This document shows positions 48,290 through 60,950 of a stretch of DNA of 64,000 nucleotides, piece by piece (position 1 is the stretch's first letter; each line of letters starts with the position of its first letter). Source of the DNA: Thelephora terrestris (taxonomy: Eukaryota; Basidiomycota; Agaricomycetes; Thelephorales; Thelephoraceae); contig WIUZ02000011.1 of the NCBI GenBank assembly GCA_015956445.1, positions 1,203,501 through 1,267,500 of the forward strand, given 5' to 3'. Below the pieces are notes generated by a model. The model saw nothing but the letters and a program-made list of their open reading frames with translations, was not told where the DNA came from and searched no databases. The position numbers and the translations under genes are program-made.

Positions 48290-48677
48290 TCGATCACAAG
48301 CCACCTCAACCGAAGGTCCACACTGGTCCACAGTGGATGCACGAGAAAGATCACGTTCGGTAATGGCGCTTGGGTCGCAAGATGTGAGGAGTCGCGATTG
48401 ACAGAATCGCCGGCTCCCTGCATCATTCTAATCCAGGAGAGCTGCCCAGCGGAGAGAAAGAGGAATCACGCTCTTCCCTCAGTCCCTACTAGTGGACACC
48501 CCGGAAGTGCGCTGTCAACCGTAAACCGATGTAACTAAGTACTGTGGGATGCGACCACTCCAACACTTGTCAGCGGTTAGGCACCCCCAACCAAAACTGA
48601 ATTGACCGGCTGTTTTACGGATGTTTTTCAATCGCTGGGGTACTGATGACTGCAAGTTGAGACGCTCAGATCCAATC
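48290..48677. repeat. Inverted duplication, arm B (promoter part)
   Basis: Reverse-complement match to 30906-31265, the upstream region of F-box gene 4. It stops abruptly at GAGACGCTCAGATCCAATC, where the inserted DNA begins; the match resumes at 60932. Confidence 0.85.
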
Positions 48678-48914
48678 TTTGCAAATCACTCTGCGGTGAT
48701 CAAGTTCGATAACGTTCAGTAGATGGTGAATTGCGGAATGGAGTTTATACAGGACAGTACAAGACGCGGTGTGTAAGACGCTGGGTGAAAGCCCGAAGGG
48801 CCTTCCGACCGGGTGATGTGGACTAGGGGGAGATCAGCTGCTCCCGTGTTCTAGGAGAAATCGACACATGAGCTGAGCTCAACCCAAGTCCTAGTCGCTT
48901 GAACCGGGCTTACC

Positions 48915-50257
48915 TTAACTGCGTGCGGAAGGGATGGCGATTCGAATGAATTGGTCGTTCGTATCGGGGGGAGAGGATTGCATGTATGGCGCAAGGACCC
49001 TCGCATGATCGCGGATGTATTCGTGAAAGGCGTCGCTGTTCCAGCGCCCTTTCACTTTCATGACGTCGAAAGGGAGGCCTCGTAGGAGATACTCTAGTGT
49101 GGAGCCAATGCAGATGGAGTGACCCTTCAGTTCCGGTAGCTTCGCTTTTTCGGCGGCAGTCGACAATCGGCTTTGAAAGATCCTCTTGGTTAAGGGAACC
49201 ATCTTCCCGTTCCTTTTGAATCCAAATAAATGAAAGTCCTGAGGAGGATTGTTGAGCGCCAGGTGCTTTTCTAGAGCGCTCTTCGGGTCACTGCCGCCGG
49301 TCTGTTTCGCCCAGTAGAGATCTTCGCCTTGAATCGGGCTGGCCTTCGTCCTAGGAACGTGAATCGTAGTCACTTCCAGACCGTTCCTATCCTTCTTCTC
49401 TGTTGAGCAGGTAGAGTATATTCTATACTACTACATGGCGTACTCTAGTTCTTACCTGAGAGGGGAAGATATAATAGTGCAAGTGGGAGAGAGAGAGAGA
49501 GAAGCGATTTATTGATTCTATGGACACATGAGGGGTATATATACTATCTACTCTATTATCGTCACATCTATGCAGTGTGACTGATGCATGGTCCGTGCGG
49601 CGGCTTAAGGCACGCGCGCGTCATACCGATCGATCGGGTCACTGATGTGACACCGTCCCTTCGGGTCGCTTATTCAGCGCTCTCCGGCGTCGGCTCTCGC
49701 ACGAAGCAGTGGAGCCGGTTGACCCGTTGCCGGGCACAGACCTCCGGTTCAACATTCTCTCCCAAGTCCGATCTCTTGACATCCGTGTGCGGGTCAAATG
49801 TTTTCAGGGTCCTGACAGTGAGCTCTCCTAGTCGTGCAGTGGCCCAGAAGGCCGACGTGAGGCAGGCGAAAACTGCCATGTCCAATGGGTCGTTGTCTGA
49901 GAACTGGGGATACAGCTTCTCGATATAGGACACAGTCATCGGCTCTCTCTTTTCCTTCGCCGACGACTGTGGAGCCATCGCCTTCGCACCTTTCATGACG
50001 GTTTCCATTTCTGGCCCTCCAATATTCCAGGCTACTCCGTGAATGAGGTGCCAAGCTCTGACTGCTGCAACGTAGTTGGTTATGGAGCTTGCCCGATAGA
50101 TGCCGGCTAACGTGGCCACGAAGCTTTGAATGGTCAAGCTGTCTACTGGCGCTCGTTGGCTGTCTGGGATTCCTCTGTTGTCACAGAACGTGTGAAAAGC
50201 CAATAGACCGGCTCCGTAGGTGGCCCGCGTCGATGGTCGCAGGGAATTGATCGCCAC
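48915..50257 (-). mobile_element. DIRS part: tyrosine recombinase region
   Basis: The first part resembles the SAM-like core-binding domain of phage-type recombinases (RPSTRATYGAGLLAFHTFC, then a helical region). The second part resembles the catalytic domain, ending in the usual GRWNSDAFHEYIR-type block. Treated as a fossil region of the element. Confidence 0.75.
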
Positions 50258-50459
50258 TCCTCCGATCCGTTCTAGGTCTTGCAGGCTCAGCGGGATAGGG
50301 TCGCCTTGAGCATCCGTGGCAACTCTGGTATTGATTGGGCGCCACAGTCTAAGCCTGTCCCCCGCTGAACAGTCCGGATGAAAGGTGGATGGGATGAGTT
50401 TGTGACGGGCTGAGAACAGGAGGGGGCGGTGCGCTTCTGAGCCGGTCGTGCGGGCCCGG

Positions 50460-52031
50460 TGTCGGACCCCAGGATTATCATTATTTATTTACGATTTTAC
50501 GCACAATTTAAAGTCAACAAGTTGAACAATGGATTATTTAAATGATTAAAGAATTATTTAAGCCTGATGAGATTAGATAACAGAAAGTCTAATTATAATC
50601 CATTCTAGATAAGATAAGATAAGGATCCTACAGATTAGATCAAGAGATCAGATAGCCATGGAAAGCCCTAGAACATCATGGAACTTCCTGGAACATGCTG
50701 GAAAGTGCTGGAACATTCTAGAAGGTGACGGAAAGTCACAAATGTGATAACTTGTCACACCAAGAATGCTATGGAAGCAGATGGAACATGACGGAATATT
50801 ATGGAACATTGTGGAAAGTGCTGGAATGTTCTGGAACATTCTTGTGTAAAATAGTATATATAGACCTCAACCCCACTTCTAAGAGAAGAACAGGTACCTA
50901 CTGCGGAGGAGAAAAGCACAGTTTGCTCTATCCTCACATCAGCTGAGCATCCTTTTGCTCAGTGTCTCTTTCCCCCCCCACTTTACATCTACCCCCTCTC
51001 TCTCTACATCTACCCTCTAAAGTATCTACCTCAATTCCCTTAGGACTGATTGGTTGAGTGATTTGAGCAATCACATACCATATTTTAGCCCTACCCTCTG
51101 TGAGAAGAAGTTCTAAGTCAGAAGAACTGAATAAGCTTAGTACACTTGAGACGTTGGAATCTTGGTATCTGTAGTACTAAAGTCTGAAACTTTAGGCAGA
51201 TAACCCCACCTCAGAGAAGTGACTGACTGAGTGACAGCCAGATTTAGCAGTACCACAAGGACTTACGACATATTTTACGACATAGGTTTATTATCTGAAG
51301 ATTATTGAAGACATATCAGTTAGACGTACTAGACGTCATCTGCAGCAAAGTTTAGGGTATCAGTTATACCCTCCCAGTTTTACGACATATCTTGTCACCT
51401 TTACAACATATCTAGCACAGCCCCAGGTGTAAGTGTACACCTTCCCTTTTAGGTCTAGTCACACGACACAGCCTCAACACAGCCTTAGGCATAGCCCTAA
51501 GCACAGCATCAATACACAGCCTCAATACACAGCCTTAGGCACAGCCCTAAGCACAGCCCTAAGCACAGCATCAAAGCACAGCATCAAAGCACAGCCTTAG
51601 GAATTCAGCCTCAAACACACCATTTGAGCACCCCCCTCTTTCCCCCTCCCCTTTGGTCTACCTCAGTAGATCATCCCCTCCACTCTTGATCTCCCCTTAG
51701 ATCAGGAACTCCATTCCCATCAAATCACCACCAAACCCCCACACACCAGATAAGCGTCTAATCAAGGAACAGGAACAATTGAGTGATATAGTACGTCTGA
51801 TTCCCTTGGAATAATACTGAAGGACACACTCACAGAGTAGATCCCTCAGCGAACTCATCAGGTCCGAGAGCCGGAAAGAGGAACCCCGCTCACCCTGTGG
51901 AGTTGTTAGTCGCGTTCATAGACTACTCAACCAGCCTGCTTAGCTTCTATACACTTAGTCTCTAAGCGAACCAACTGGGTCTAGTTATCTTCTGTATAGA
52001 ACATAACACTACACCACCCACGAGCACGACA
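50460..52031. mobile_element. Solo LTR nested in the DIRS-like element
   Basis: An AT-richer block that interrupts the DIRS sequence. It opens TGTCGGACCCC and closes GCACGACA, giving TGTCG/CGACA inverted ends, and CCGG flanks both sides (50456-50459, 52032-52035) as a probable 4 bp target duplication. A promoter-like TATATATAG lies near 50860 and short CACAGCCTTAGG/CACAGCCCTAAG repeats at 51470-51605. No coding region; the two ends of a full LTR element have presumably recombined. Younger than its DIRS host. Confidence 0.65.
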
Positions 52032-52038
52032 CCGGTTG

Positions 52039-54510
52039 CTAGAGTCGTTTCCACCTGTTCTCGGTTTCGAAGATTTCCCACGCTTGTGAATCACGGATGG
52101 AGTCTTCGAGAAGCCCTTGCTCTGTGTCGTGCGGGTCGGTTTTGCGTGCCTCTGCTGGACGAAGGCTTTGGCGAGTGCTGAGTCGTCTATGAAAACCTTG
52201 TTCTGGGTGATCAAATGGGAAGACGAGAGGTTCGAGTTCGTGGGGAAGGTCAATTGGCGGGAGGAGTTTATCTCGGTTGGGTAAAATACCTCTCGATGGT
52301 CCGTCTGCTGGGTTTGAGGCGCTCGGTATGTACCTCGTGTAGACCGTGCATCCATGTATACGGAGAAGAAGGTGGATTCGTTTGAAAACTTCGTTTGCTT
52401 GGTGGTTTCGGCTGCGGCCTGTCCACCACCCTTCGACGACGGCTCGGTTGTCCCCATAGACCCTGAACCGTGTGCCTCGCGGAGCTTTTTGGAGGACTGA
52501 TCGAATAAGGAGCTCCATGCCAATGGCTTCCGCCCATATGATATCCCGCTTGTCGGCATTCCATCCCGATTTGAGGACCCATGCCCTCCACCTGTCCTGG
52601 ATGACCACTCCAATTCCCAGAGTCGAACTAGCATCAGAGAACGCTCTGACATCGACCACGCTGTGTGCTCCAGGTACCTCTCGAGTGAGGACTGGTGTGT
52701 TGAGGGTTTTTAGCCACCAGAGAAGATCAGAGTCAGTGTGATGTGGCTGGTGCCTCGGTTTATGGGGAGAGTCGTGAAAAATTCCGAGCATCCTTTCCAA
52801 TTTGGTAAGATATGCCCGACCCTCTGGCACCACCAGGCACGTGTGCAGCAGCTTGCCATACAGCTTTTGCACATTGTCCAGGGTGTGTGTTTTTCGACGC
52901 CGCCACTCCTCCACCGCGCTTCGATATTTGCCCTTCTTTTTGTCTTGCAAACTGACTGTCTTTTTCTCGAGGTCCCAGTCGAAGCCTATGAAAGGCACCA
53001 CTTTCCCAAACGGGACGTCTTTTGATCGCTCCCAGGGAATGCCCAAGCGCGTGCTAATGGTGTCGACATCATCCATTGAGTAGGCGTACGTGAGATTCCT
53101 CCCTTCGGCTAAACCGTTCGAAAGGTCCCGCAAGGGAGATGACATATCTTCGGCAAACTCTTCGAACTGGTCGTTGGGCAGGACCTCACCTTTGAACCAG
53201 AATCTACCTCCTTTCTGTTGCCTGCCCCCATTAGCCTTGATTCTCCGCCTCCAATTTTCTCGTAGCTTGTTGTATTCTTCCAGAAATCGTCGTTCTAGCA
53301 GGAAGAAAACAAAATCGTCCACCCATCTGAGGGATGGGCCTATACCTTCTGCCCGGAACATATCCAGGAGCGCATCGCCAAAGAGGCCGAACAAGCCGCC
53401 CGAGGATTTTTTTCCAAAGCTTGTGCATGTGTTCAACGCGAACGATCCGGGCTTCGATTGTGTTTCCTCCTCTAGCCGAACTACAATGCCTGGCCATTGG
53501 TCCCGTGCTAAAGGTATTATCCTATAAGCTTCCGAGACATCTCTGCATGCACCTAAAGACCCCGGTGGTAGAGATCGGACGATGATCGAGGCGGTGGAAA
53601 AAGTTCCCCAGGTGCACATCAGGATAGTTGGGAATGAGTGTTTTATGGCTTTTCTCATTCTTTTCGTAAGTTATTGCAAGAAAAGGCAGAAAGAAGGGAA
53701 AAGTACGTACTTCTAGAAGTTATGTCGTGGATCTTGAGAAGTTGACGAACCAAATATAGTAATAAAGTGTCAAATAAGCGATGGGAAGTCGCGAAAAGTG
53801 CACGTCAAAAAACATTTGACAGCCATCTTCCTGATGCACGGGTACAGGTCAGATTCGATGGATGAATTAATTGATTGTATGCCAGGTAAGTTCCTGGGAT
53901 AGGAAAGGTTCTGGATAAGACGGAATTTACCGGGTTTGCCGGGTTTGGGAATTAATGAGAGGGGGGAAGTTTGGAACGGTCCTATAATACTCTCGAGCTC
54001 GTCCTTCGAGAACAGGCCCCAATAGCGTCCTTTCTCGAACTCGGTATTTACAATTTCGGCGAAAACGGCTTCGTGTGATACAATGGAGGGATGATTAGGG
54101 GGGGTGAAAGTAGAAAATATCTGCGCGATGCCAGCGTCTGCGCCATCGGAGATGAAATCCGGGATCTGTGGGTATCTGTTGAGAAGGTTGGTGCTTGTGA
54201 GGGCGGCCTTCCATTCATTCGCAATCAAGGGGGTTCGAATTTCAGGTTTGAGCCTCGGGGCATGAGTTGGCACCGTGTTCGTGTGAGCCACAACCGGAAC
54301 ACTCGTGTAGGTGTTTTCCGGACGGGTCGGTGCAACCGGTCGGCCTCTGCCAGTCGGTACAAAGGACCGAACCTCTGCCGTTGATGATCCTGCCGTTCGA
54401 GGCCCTGGAACATCTTGCCTTGCCACCACTCCATAACTCGGTGGCCTGACACTTTGCCGTGGGGTGTGGGTGTCTACCAAGGCAGATGTGGCAGGCTGGG
54501 AGCTTGTCAC
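52039..54510 (-). mobile_element. DIRS part: reverse transcriptase and RNase H
   Basis: The upstream part carries the beginning of the polymerase fingers (PLSLIPKPGKPGKFRLIQNL). The downstream part has the palm with the DD block (SLRWVDDFVFFL), the thumb/connection, and an RNase H domain (VRAFSDASSTLGIGVV, FRVYGDNRAVVEGWW, YIPSASNPADGPSRG). It matches reverse transcriptases of DIRS-type elements. Fossil; not treated as an expressed gene. Confidence 0.85.
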
Positions 54511-54642
54511 TGCGGGTTGAACTCTTTGTCGACGAGCGAAAGTTGGACCTCTTTGACGCTTCCGGTGATCGCGATCGGTGGCGTGGGCGAGCAGTATGCC
54601 TGACCGGTGATCTCGAACGTGACGACCTTTGCCGTCGGGATC

Positions 54643-55860
54643 TCAGGTCCTGGGACTTGTAACTTTGCCTGGTGTACTGCTTGTCGAGCAGATCTTCTTG
54701 CTTTCGCAGAAGTTCGCGTTGCCGAGCCTGTTAGCAGAATTGCGTGCGGGTGAGAGTTTCGTGCGGTGCAGGTGCATGGGTGAGGTACGACGCGGAGGCA
54801 TGGTGTCGTGTTGCGGTGCGGTGCGGGTGCGAGGGTGCAGGATATGTGTGGTGCGGTGCCCGATGCAAGTTTGATGCCAATAATTTATGCCCATCAGCCA
54901 TTGATGGGGGAAAGGAATATGTCCGTCAGTGTTTGCTTGTTGGTGAAATAGCCAGGAAGTTGACCTTACATTATTTGCGGCTTGCTCCTCAGATAAGATC
55001 TGCCTATGGAAATCATATAGCAGTTCCTTGTTGATCGTGCCAATGGCATAGGCGTTACCGCGGGCCAGGGCCTTCGTCCAGTCTCGGCGAACTTTCTCCT
55101 GGTAGCGCAGCACCGCTCGTAGACCACCGGGTTGAGAACGCAGGGAGTGATAGTCCAGGTTGAAGAAAAACTTTGCGAGCTCCTTCGTTTCAAGCGCGCT
55201 CCACCCGTTCTCCTCCATGCAGTTCAGCAATCGATTCCTTCCCTCTGACCACTGTTCGTAGGTAAGGTTCTCGTCTTTGACAACCTTTGATGCCATAGCT
55301 GATGCTTCGACTGATTCGACCACGACACCATGGTTTGTGGTGACAAAGTTGATTGCTCCTTCCGGGGACGCTGAATCAATCGCGGCTGATTCTTGACATC
55401 CTCGGGCGGTGAAATGCCAGAGTTCTACATATTCCTTCTTCTCTAGCCTTTTCAGCGCATGACGAGCGGGTTGAACATCGAGGAAGCTGGGAGTGGGTCG
55501 GCTGGTCCAATCGGGTACCTCGTCGACCGAAGACGAGCGGGTTCCCGGGGCATTTCCAGGGTTGGGATGGTCCTGGTCCTGGTCCTCTTGGCCCTGGTCT
55601 TCCTGATTCTGCAATAGTTGTTCATTCCATAACTCGATGTTCCGTTGGTGGTTGTCTCTCCAAGATTTTTGCAAGGCCGCTACAGCCTCCTCTCCAGTCA
55701 TCCCTTGGGCTATGAGAGCTTCTCTGGGCACACTCCAATTTCCGCCTTCGAAGTCAGGTTCTTCTTCCAGCGTGGGATCACGGGGCGCCATCTCCGCAAT
55801 GAGTGTGTTTGGTGGTGGGCAACGCGGGCCATCCGATCGTCGGGCGCTAATGGCCTCCAC
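54643..55860 (-). mobile_element. DIRS part: gag-like region
   Basis: A long frame upstream of the reverse transcriptase with no strong motif. It contains Trp-rich segments (EGGNWSVP, WRDNHQRNIELWNEQ) and a central block around RPTPSFLDVQPARHALKR. Position alone suggests the gag-like frame. Confidence 0.55.
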
Positions 55861-56270
55861 GACAAAACACCGGTTGCGAGTCTTTTGAGAATATATCCCG
55901 AAGGTGTGTCGAGATGAAAAAATGGAGAATAATTCAACAAAAAGGTAAGGTGGATAAAATTATGGTAGACTTGTTTATCTGGCTTCGTGCGACGTCGACA
56001 ATGTGTATTATTAACCAAAAATCTATTTGTCCATGCGGATTGCAGTCCCGCATCCAATGATGATATCTCTCATTTTTTTCTCGACGGAATTGGATCGCAG
56101 GGACTTGAGTTGGTTTGTTGCAATCCCTCAGTTGGTCGGAGGTAGGTTACCATATTTGGGTACATGCTAGTTACGTAATAGCGACTGAATGCATATGCGA
56201 AGCCGGCCTGAAAGGAGGCTCGACAAAATCTCTCCATAAGTCTCCACCCCATCCGCAAGACTGAAAAAAA

Positions 56271-59200
56271 ATGCCCCTCAAAGGTCACCAAAGGACCAAA
56301 AACCAGAAGGCCCATGTTGCCGCGATGGGAAAACGACGTTGGCCACCAAAGTCTCATCCCGAGGCCGAGGCGATCAGCCACGAAACGATCAGCCCCGAAA
56401 CGCCCAGCCCCGAAACGATCAGCCACGAGGTGACTGTCTCAAGGCACCAGCGTCTGCGCTTGAAGGCAGAGAAGAGGTTCAGGGACGAGAAGGAGAGATC
56501 CCGGAGGGTGGAACGCAATTCAACAAGGCGAGAGCAGCGGCTGCACGAGAAGTTGAAGAGGTCTGAAGAAGAGTCACGGGTTCAATTTGAGGAGGGGGTA
56601 AAGGAAGGCATAAGGGTAACTCACGAAGGTGAGGTTGAGGAGCTGAGAGGCAAAGTCAAGGAGCTGAAGAAGGACCTTGCGAGGCACAACGCTCGCGATC
56701 GTCGAGAGCCGTTGAGGGTCGAGCACGCAATCCGGAAAGCCTTGACATCCGATGGCGACCCCGACCCAAATCTACCGATTGTACGGTACGTCAAGGACCG
56801 GCGAGGAATAGTCCGAGACTGGGCACGCAAAGCAATCGTGACCCTCGTCAACGAGGGAGTCCCAATATCGAAGACATGGTCGGTCACCAAGGCAAACGCG
56901 GATGCATTGGGAGTGGTGATCATTGGAAAATGGAGTACCCGAACGAGTGGACGAGTAGTTCGGGAGGGAGGAATTGCGGCGGAGCTCATGATTACGGGTT
57001 ATGTCTTGACGTGCATTTGTTCGTTGTACAAAAGTGTCCATTAATCTGCTTACTCACTCGACATTTTAGCGATGACAATGAGCGGTGATGGGACCACACA
57101 CAAGAACATTCAGTTCTCGTCAAGGCATGTCACGGTTATCTCATCCAACGACGGCCACCCGAAGGACCTCTTCCTCGGGGTTGTTCCCGAGGTAAACCAC
57201 ACCACTGACACTCAATTCGAGGGTTGGAAGCAAACAATACAGGACCTCTGCAACACCTACAACAAGAGTCCCCTTGGGAACACAATCCCTGCCAGCTCAA
57301 CCAAGATTTGGGAGAAGTTGAAGGGATATCTAAGTGACCACACTTCGGACCAAAAGAAGCTTTCGGGAATGCTGGAGCGATTTCGGTGGGAATGCGATCG
57401 AGAGCTTCGAGGCGAAGCGGCAATCCTTTCGGGCGAATACAGAAAGGAGTGGGAGCGGGTGTTCAAAGAGAAAGGAGAGGAGATGATGGAGGAGATTGGT
57501 GGCCCTGCGCAGTATCACTCGCTTTTGCTCGACGAGCAACTGCAGTTTGCACAGCGGTTGGTTCATGAAGCACAGATTTGCCTTGGCGAACAGGTGTATG
57601 AGAGGTTGTCACCTGAGGAGAAGGCGAGGATAGATTACTGGGTATGGTCTGGGTGCGCGATGCACAAGGACTTGAACGCGATGAAGGGTGGGGTAAGCCG
57701 AATGGGAACTTGGTGGAAAGAGTGTGGCGATGGGATTGCCCCGGTTGCGTTGATGAACAAGTTCAAGGCGATCGCTGCAGATTTGGGCTCAATTCGAGAA
57801 GAGGCCTTGGCGGCAGCCGGAGATAGAGGAGGGGCGAAGCTGACGGGTCTTCTAGGCTCGCTCGTCAAACACCGGGAGACAAAAAAAGGACACCAGGATC
57901 GATTTCGGGCATTCTCAATGAAGTTCCTCGGGACGTTGCAGCCGGTTCAATTTCCAGACACAAGCAACAACCGATATCAAAGTCACGGCTTTGCCGCGAC
58001 TGAAATCCTCTACCATCAGGATCTCTACCTCACTTTCTTACATGAGGTAGCTGACTCGAAAGCCCTCAGTGGCGAACTGAACCATCTCGAGCAGAACGTA
58101 CTCACCGGTCTCAACGATCCTCCCACTCTCGCAGAACTTGCCGTCATGTCGCTCTATTCTCAAGCAATCAGCGCTCCTTTCGCTCAACGAATCCGCGACT
58201 CAGACTTGAATGGCTTAGATCTTGGCCCAGACTACGACCGTATCAAAGGACACATGAACGCCATCATCATTGAACCTGATCTCTTGATTGGACAGACCAC
58301 GACATACCAAACCGGGACGTTGTACGGAAACCCGTGGGATAACGAGGCCACCGTCAGGTTCATTCAATCCAACCAGTGTTCCCTCCCCCATCTACGAGAT
58401 ATTTTGATCGCCTTTTTCCGAGGCGCGCTGGAGACTTGGGAAGATTTCACTCGGGATATCTGTGAAGAAGCCAAGGTCACAGGCGCAACCCCAGAGCAAC
58501 GGCGCCTTGCCTTCAGGCATCCAGCAAATGATCTCAACGAAGGCGCACTTGGCCTTCTGCGCAGAGAGTACCGGGCCTTTCCCAACATCATGTTCAACAT
58601 GGTCAACATGAAACTCATGTCAAGGTCAGTCCCGAAACGATCATACATCGGGTCGGAAATCTCACAAGATATGAAGGCTAAACCCGGGTGCTGTGGATTA
58701 CATGGCAAACCTCTCCCCTGATGGAAAGTGTTTCCTCCGAGGAATGGCCCGAGACCAAGATCAGAAAAAAGTGCACAAAAAATTCCTCCTTTCACAGGCA
58801 GAAGAGAACACCAGGAATGCCGGCGAAAAGCGAGCGGCCGCTGACCGACGCAAGAAGCGGGCTGACGATCGAACGACCAAACTGGAAAAATTCAAACCAA
58901 TCCTCAGTCTCAAGGAGTTGCGGGAGTTGACCGTCGATGGCGACAAAGCGGCTCGAATCAAGGAACAGCTTTCTTGGCACCGGCACATTGGCAAAGATGT
59001 CAACATTCCGTCAGGGTTTCATGGATTTCGTAAGGCAAAAGCCTGGGTTGCCATGATCCAAGCAGTGAAGAGACGCCTACGTGGGGAAGCGGACCTGAAA
59101 ACCAAAGGTACGTCCACACAGCAACGGTACTTAATACAAGAATTTGAGATCCTACAGAACCTGAGGAAATTGATGAAAACAGTGACCCCTTCGTCGGGAT

Positions 59201-60380
59201 CAAAACCGCATCGGATGCGGAAGACGGTGACGACGATGACAGCTTAACCGCTGTCCATGAAAACAACACTGACCCCGTTCTTGCTGATGACATTTGCCTC
59301 GATTCAGCCATCAGCTCCGGGAATGAAACTTCCGACGAGGACGGGGAAACTGACTCGGAAAACGAAGGTGCTTACCCGCCTAGTGAAGATGGAAACACCA
59401 AAGAGGATAGGGATGGAGGACCAGCAGACCTCAGTCATTGGTTTGGTGGCGCCGAACTTGGGATCGTTCCGCCGATGCCGACCTGCAGGACGGAAAGTCA
59501 ACAGCCGCGGTGTCGACACCTTGCTGGGTGTGAGTGGACCGGTGAGAACTGGTCTTGCTCCTATGACGCTGTGTTTATGTCGTTCTGGTCAATCTACGAG
59601 CAATCGTCTCCCGCCTGGCGTGATGACTGGAGTCGGTTTTCGCCAGACTGGAATGCCCCACTGCGCAACAACTTCGACCACCTGATCCTCCTCGCAGACA
59701 CTCCAATTGATGCCCGCGACCAAGCCGTGTGGTTCTCTCGGTATCGAGACCGCTTCCGCAACCAACTGTCACACGCGGATCCAGGATCGTTCCCGCGCTG
59801 GGGACCGGTCCCAGCCTCCGCTGCTCGTATCCTCCGGCTCACCTTTGGTCGGTTCGATGGGCCATATCTCGAGCAGGACCTCATGTGTTCGAAATGCGGG
59901 GCGACGACCAAGGCCGAAATCGACACCCGGTTCCTCGCGTGCGGTCTTGGGCGGAATATCAGGATCTCCGCTTCGCTACATGCCGTTTGGGAAGAAACTC
60001 TTCAACGCTATCACTCAAGACCGTTTTCTCCACAAGCCAAATGTCACTGCCGTGGTCAGAACAAAGTTGAAGGATTACGGATGCCGGATGCACCCTGGAT
60101 TTGGTTTGAACGGGAGGAGGCTTCACCCGTGGGACCCTCCTTGACCCTTACATTTAATTCCCCATCCCAACAGCTTACCTATAGCCTGTGGTCAATCATC
60201 TACGCTGGTGGGAATCACTTCACGGTTCGGTTCCGTGAACAATCGGGTGGGTGGTGGAAGCACGATGGCCGGATTGCGTCAGGAGTCCCGCAACTCGACG
60301 ATGTCCGATCCGAGGCTGAACTTCTCAAGAATGGCGGGCGCTTTGCCTGCATATTTGTTTACCGTCGGGACGACCACTAA
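56271..60380 (+). CDS. Transposase-like protein with C-terminal USP-like peptidase
   Basis: Four exons (56271-56997, 57070-58624, 58677-59107, 59158-60380) join with consensus splice sites and unbroken phase to 1311 codons. Residues 30-160 are basic with a long coiled coil. At 246-253 comes MSGDGTTH followed by SRHVTVI, which looks like the first strand pair and Asp of an RNase H-like fold (inference). About 500 helical residues follow, then an acidic linker (910-1000). The C-terminal domain has a USP-type Cys box (GENWSCSYDAVFMSFW, Cys1038), a zinc-ribbon CxxC (1148/1151) with CxC (1200/1202), and a His box (YSLWSIIYAGGNHF, His1258; WWKHDG, Asp1274). This is the triad order of C19 deubiquitinases. 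Proteins like the body are multicopy in mushrooms; I cannot name the family. It may be a DNA-transposon gene related to KDZ-type elements, or a cargo gene. Confidence 0.75.
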
Positions 60381-60931
60381 ACCGCGGCCAGGATCTGTTT
60401 TTTTTGTATTGTCACTGACCATATCTTGTGTTCGCAGCCCCAGAATTGCAGATCCCCACTTACGCTACCCACTGAACAATATTCATTCAACTTTTCCCCA
60501 ATCCGTGTACTGTATATACATGAGAATGTATCCCGCGTGCTATTCCAACGATTGCCAACGCGTGTAATATATTGTCGTCCGCACCGTCGAAAAGTGGTGT
60601 TTGGCAGGGAATAGCTGACGTAATCAGTTACGATCACTTTGGTGGCGTTGCCTACCACCAGTGTGTTTGGTAAATGAGAGTCGAGCCGGAGTAGAATATT
60701 ATGAAGGAAACTGATTGATGAGAGCGAGTAAGAAAAAGGGGGGGAATTAAACTGGTAGGTTTTGTAGAATGCTTTTGTTTTGAAAAGGAAACGAGCGAGT
60801 AATGCAAAGGCGGTGAGGAGGTGGAAGTGCTCTCGAAAGAGCCGCACGTGCCCACCTCTGCCGCATTCGCAAAGACGGCATTCTCTAATTCGATCGTTCC
60901 TCACTCAACGAGACTTTCATCCTCTCCCCAC
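60381..60931. other. Right flank of the composite insertion
   Basis: Non-coding sequence after the USP-like gene, up to the border 20 bp before the F-box start codon. It has no counterpart in arm A. Confidence 0.6.
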
Positions 60932-60950
60932 GAGCCACGATCAAGTCACT

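Larger units (their letters stand above)
48915..56060 (-). mobile_element. DIRS-like tyrosine-recombinase retroelement (fossil)
   Basis: Read on the minus strand, the order is gag-like region, reverse transcriptase, RNase H, tyrosine recombinase. This is the plan of the DIRS order, which integrates by a tyrosine recombinase rather than an integrase. It looks broken: one large insertion (a solo LTR) and probably a few smaller interruptions; members of the order may also use overlapping frames or introns, so the count is uncertain. Long readable frames suggest moderate age. The outer ends were not identified, so the coordinates cover the recognisable parts plus the leader. Confidence 0.8.
48678..60931. 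mobile_element. 12.25 kb composite insertion in the F-box copy
   Basis: Its borders are defined by arm A, which runs without interruption (CGCTCGGATCCAACCTCTCCCC, reverse strand of 30910-30935) where arm B is split between GATCCAATC and CTCTCCCC. Inside, from left to right, are a DIRS-like retroelement (minus), a solo LTR within it, and a four-exon plus-strand gene with a USP-like domain. ATC occurs at both borders and may be a 3 bp target duplication. The weak inner similarity CTTTGCAAAT (48679) and CTTTGCGAAT (60875, reversed) is too short to call terminal repeats. Either one large element carrying both parts, or one element inserted in another, would fit. Confidence 0.7.

Noticed and set aside
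48678-60931. Terminal inverted repeats for the 12 kb insertion
   Set aside because: Only CTTTGC(A/G)AAT is shared, and on the right it lies about 55 bp inside the border. Too short to support a repeat pair.
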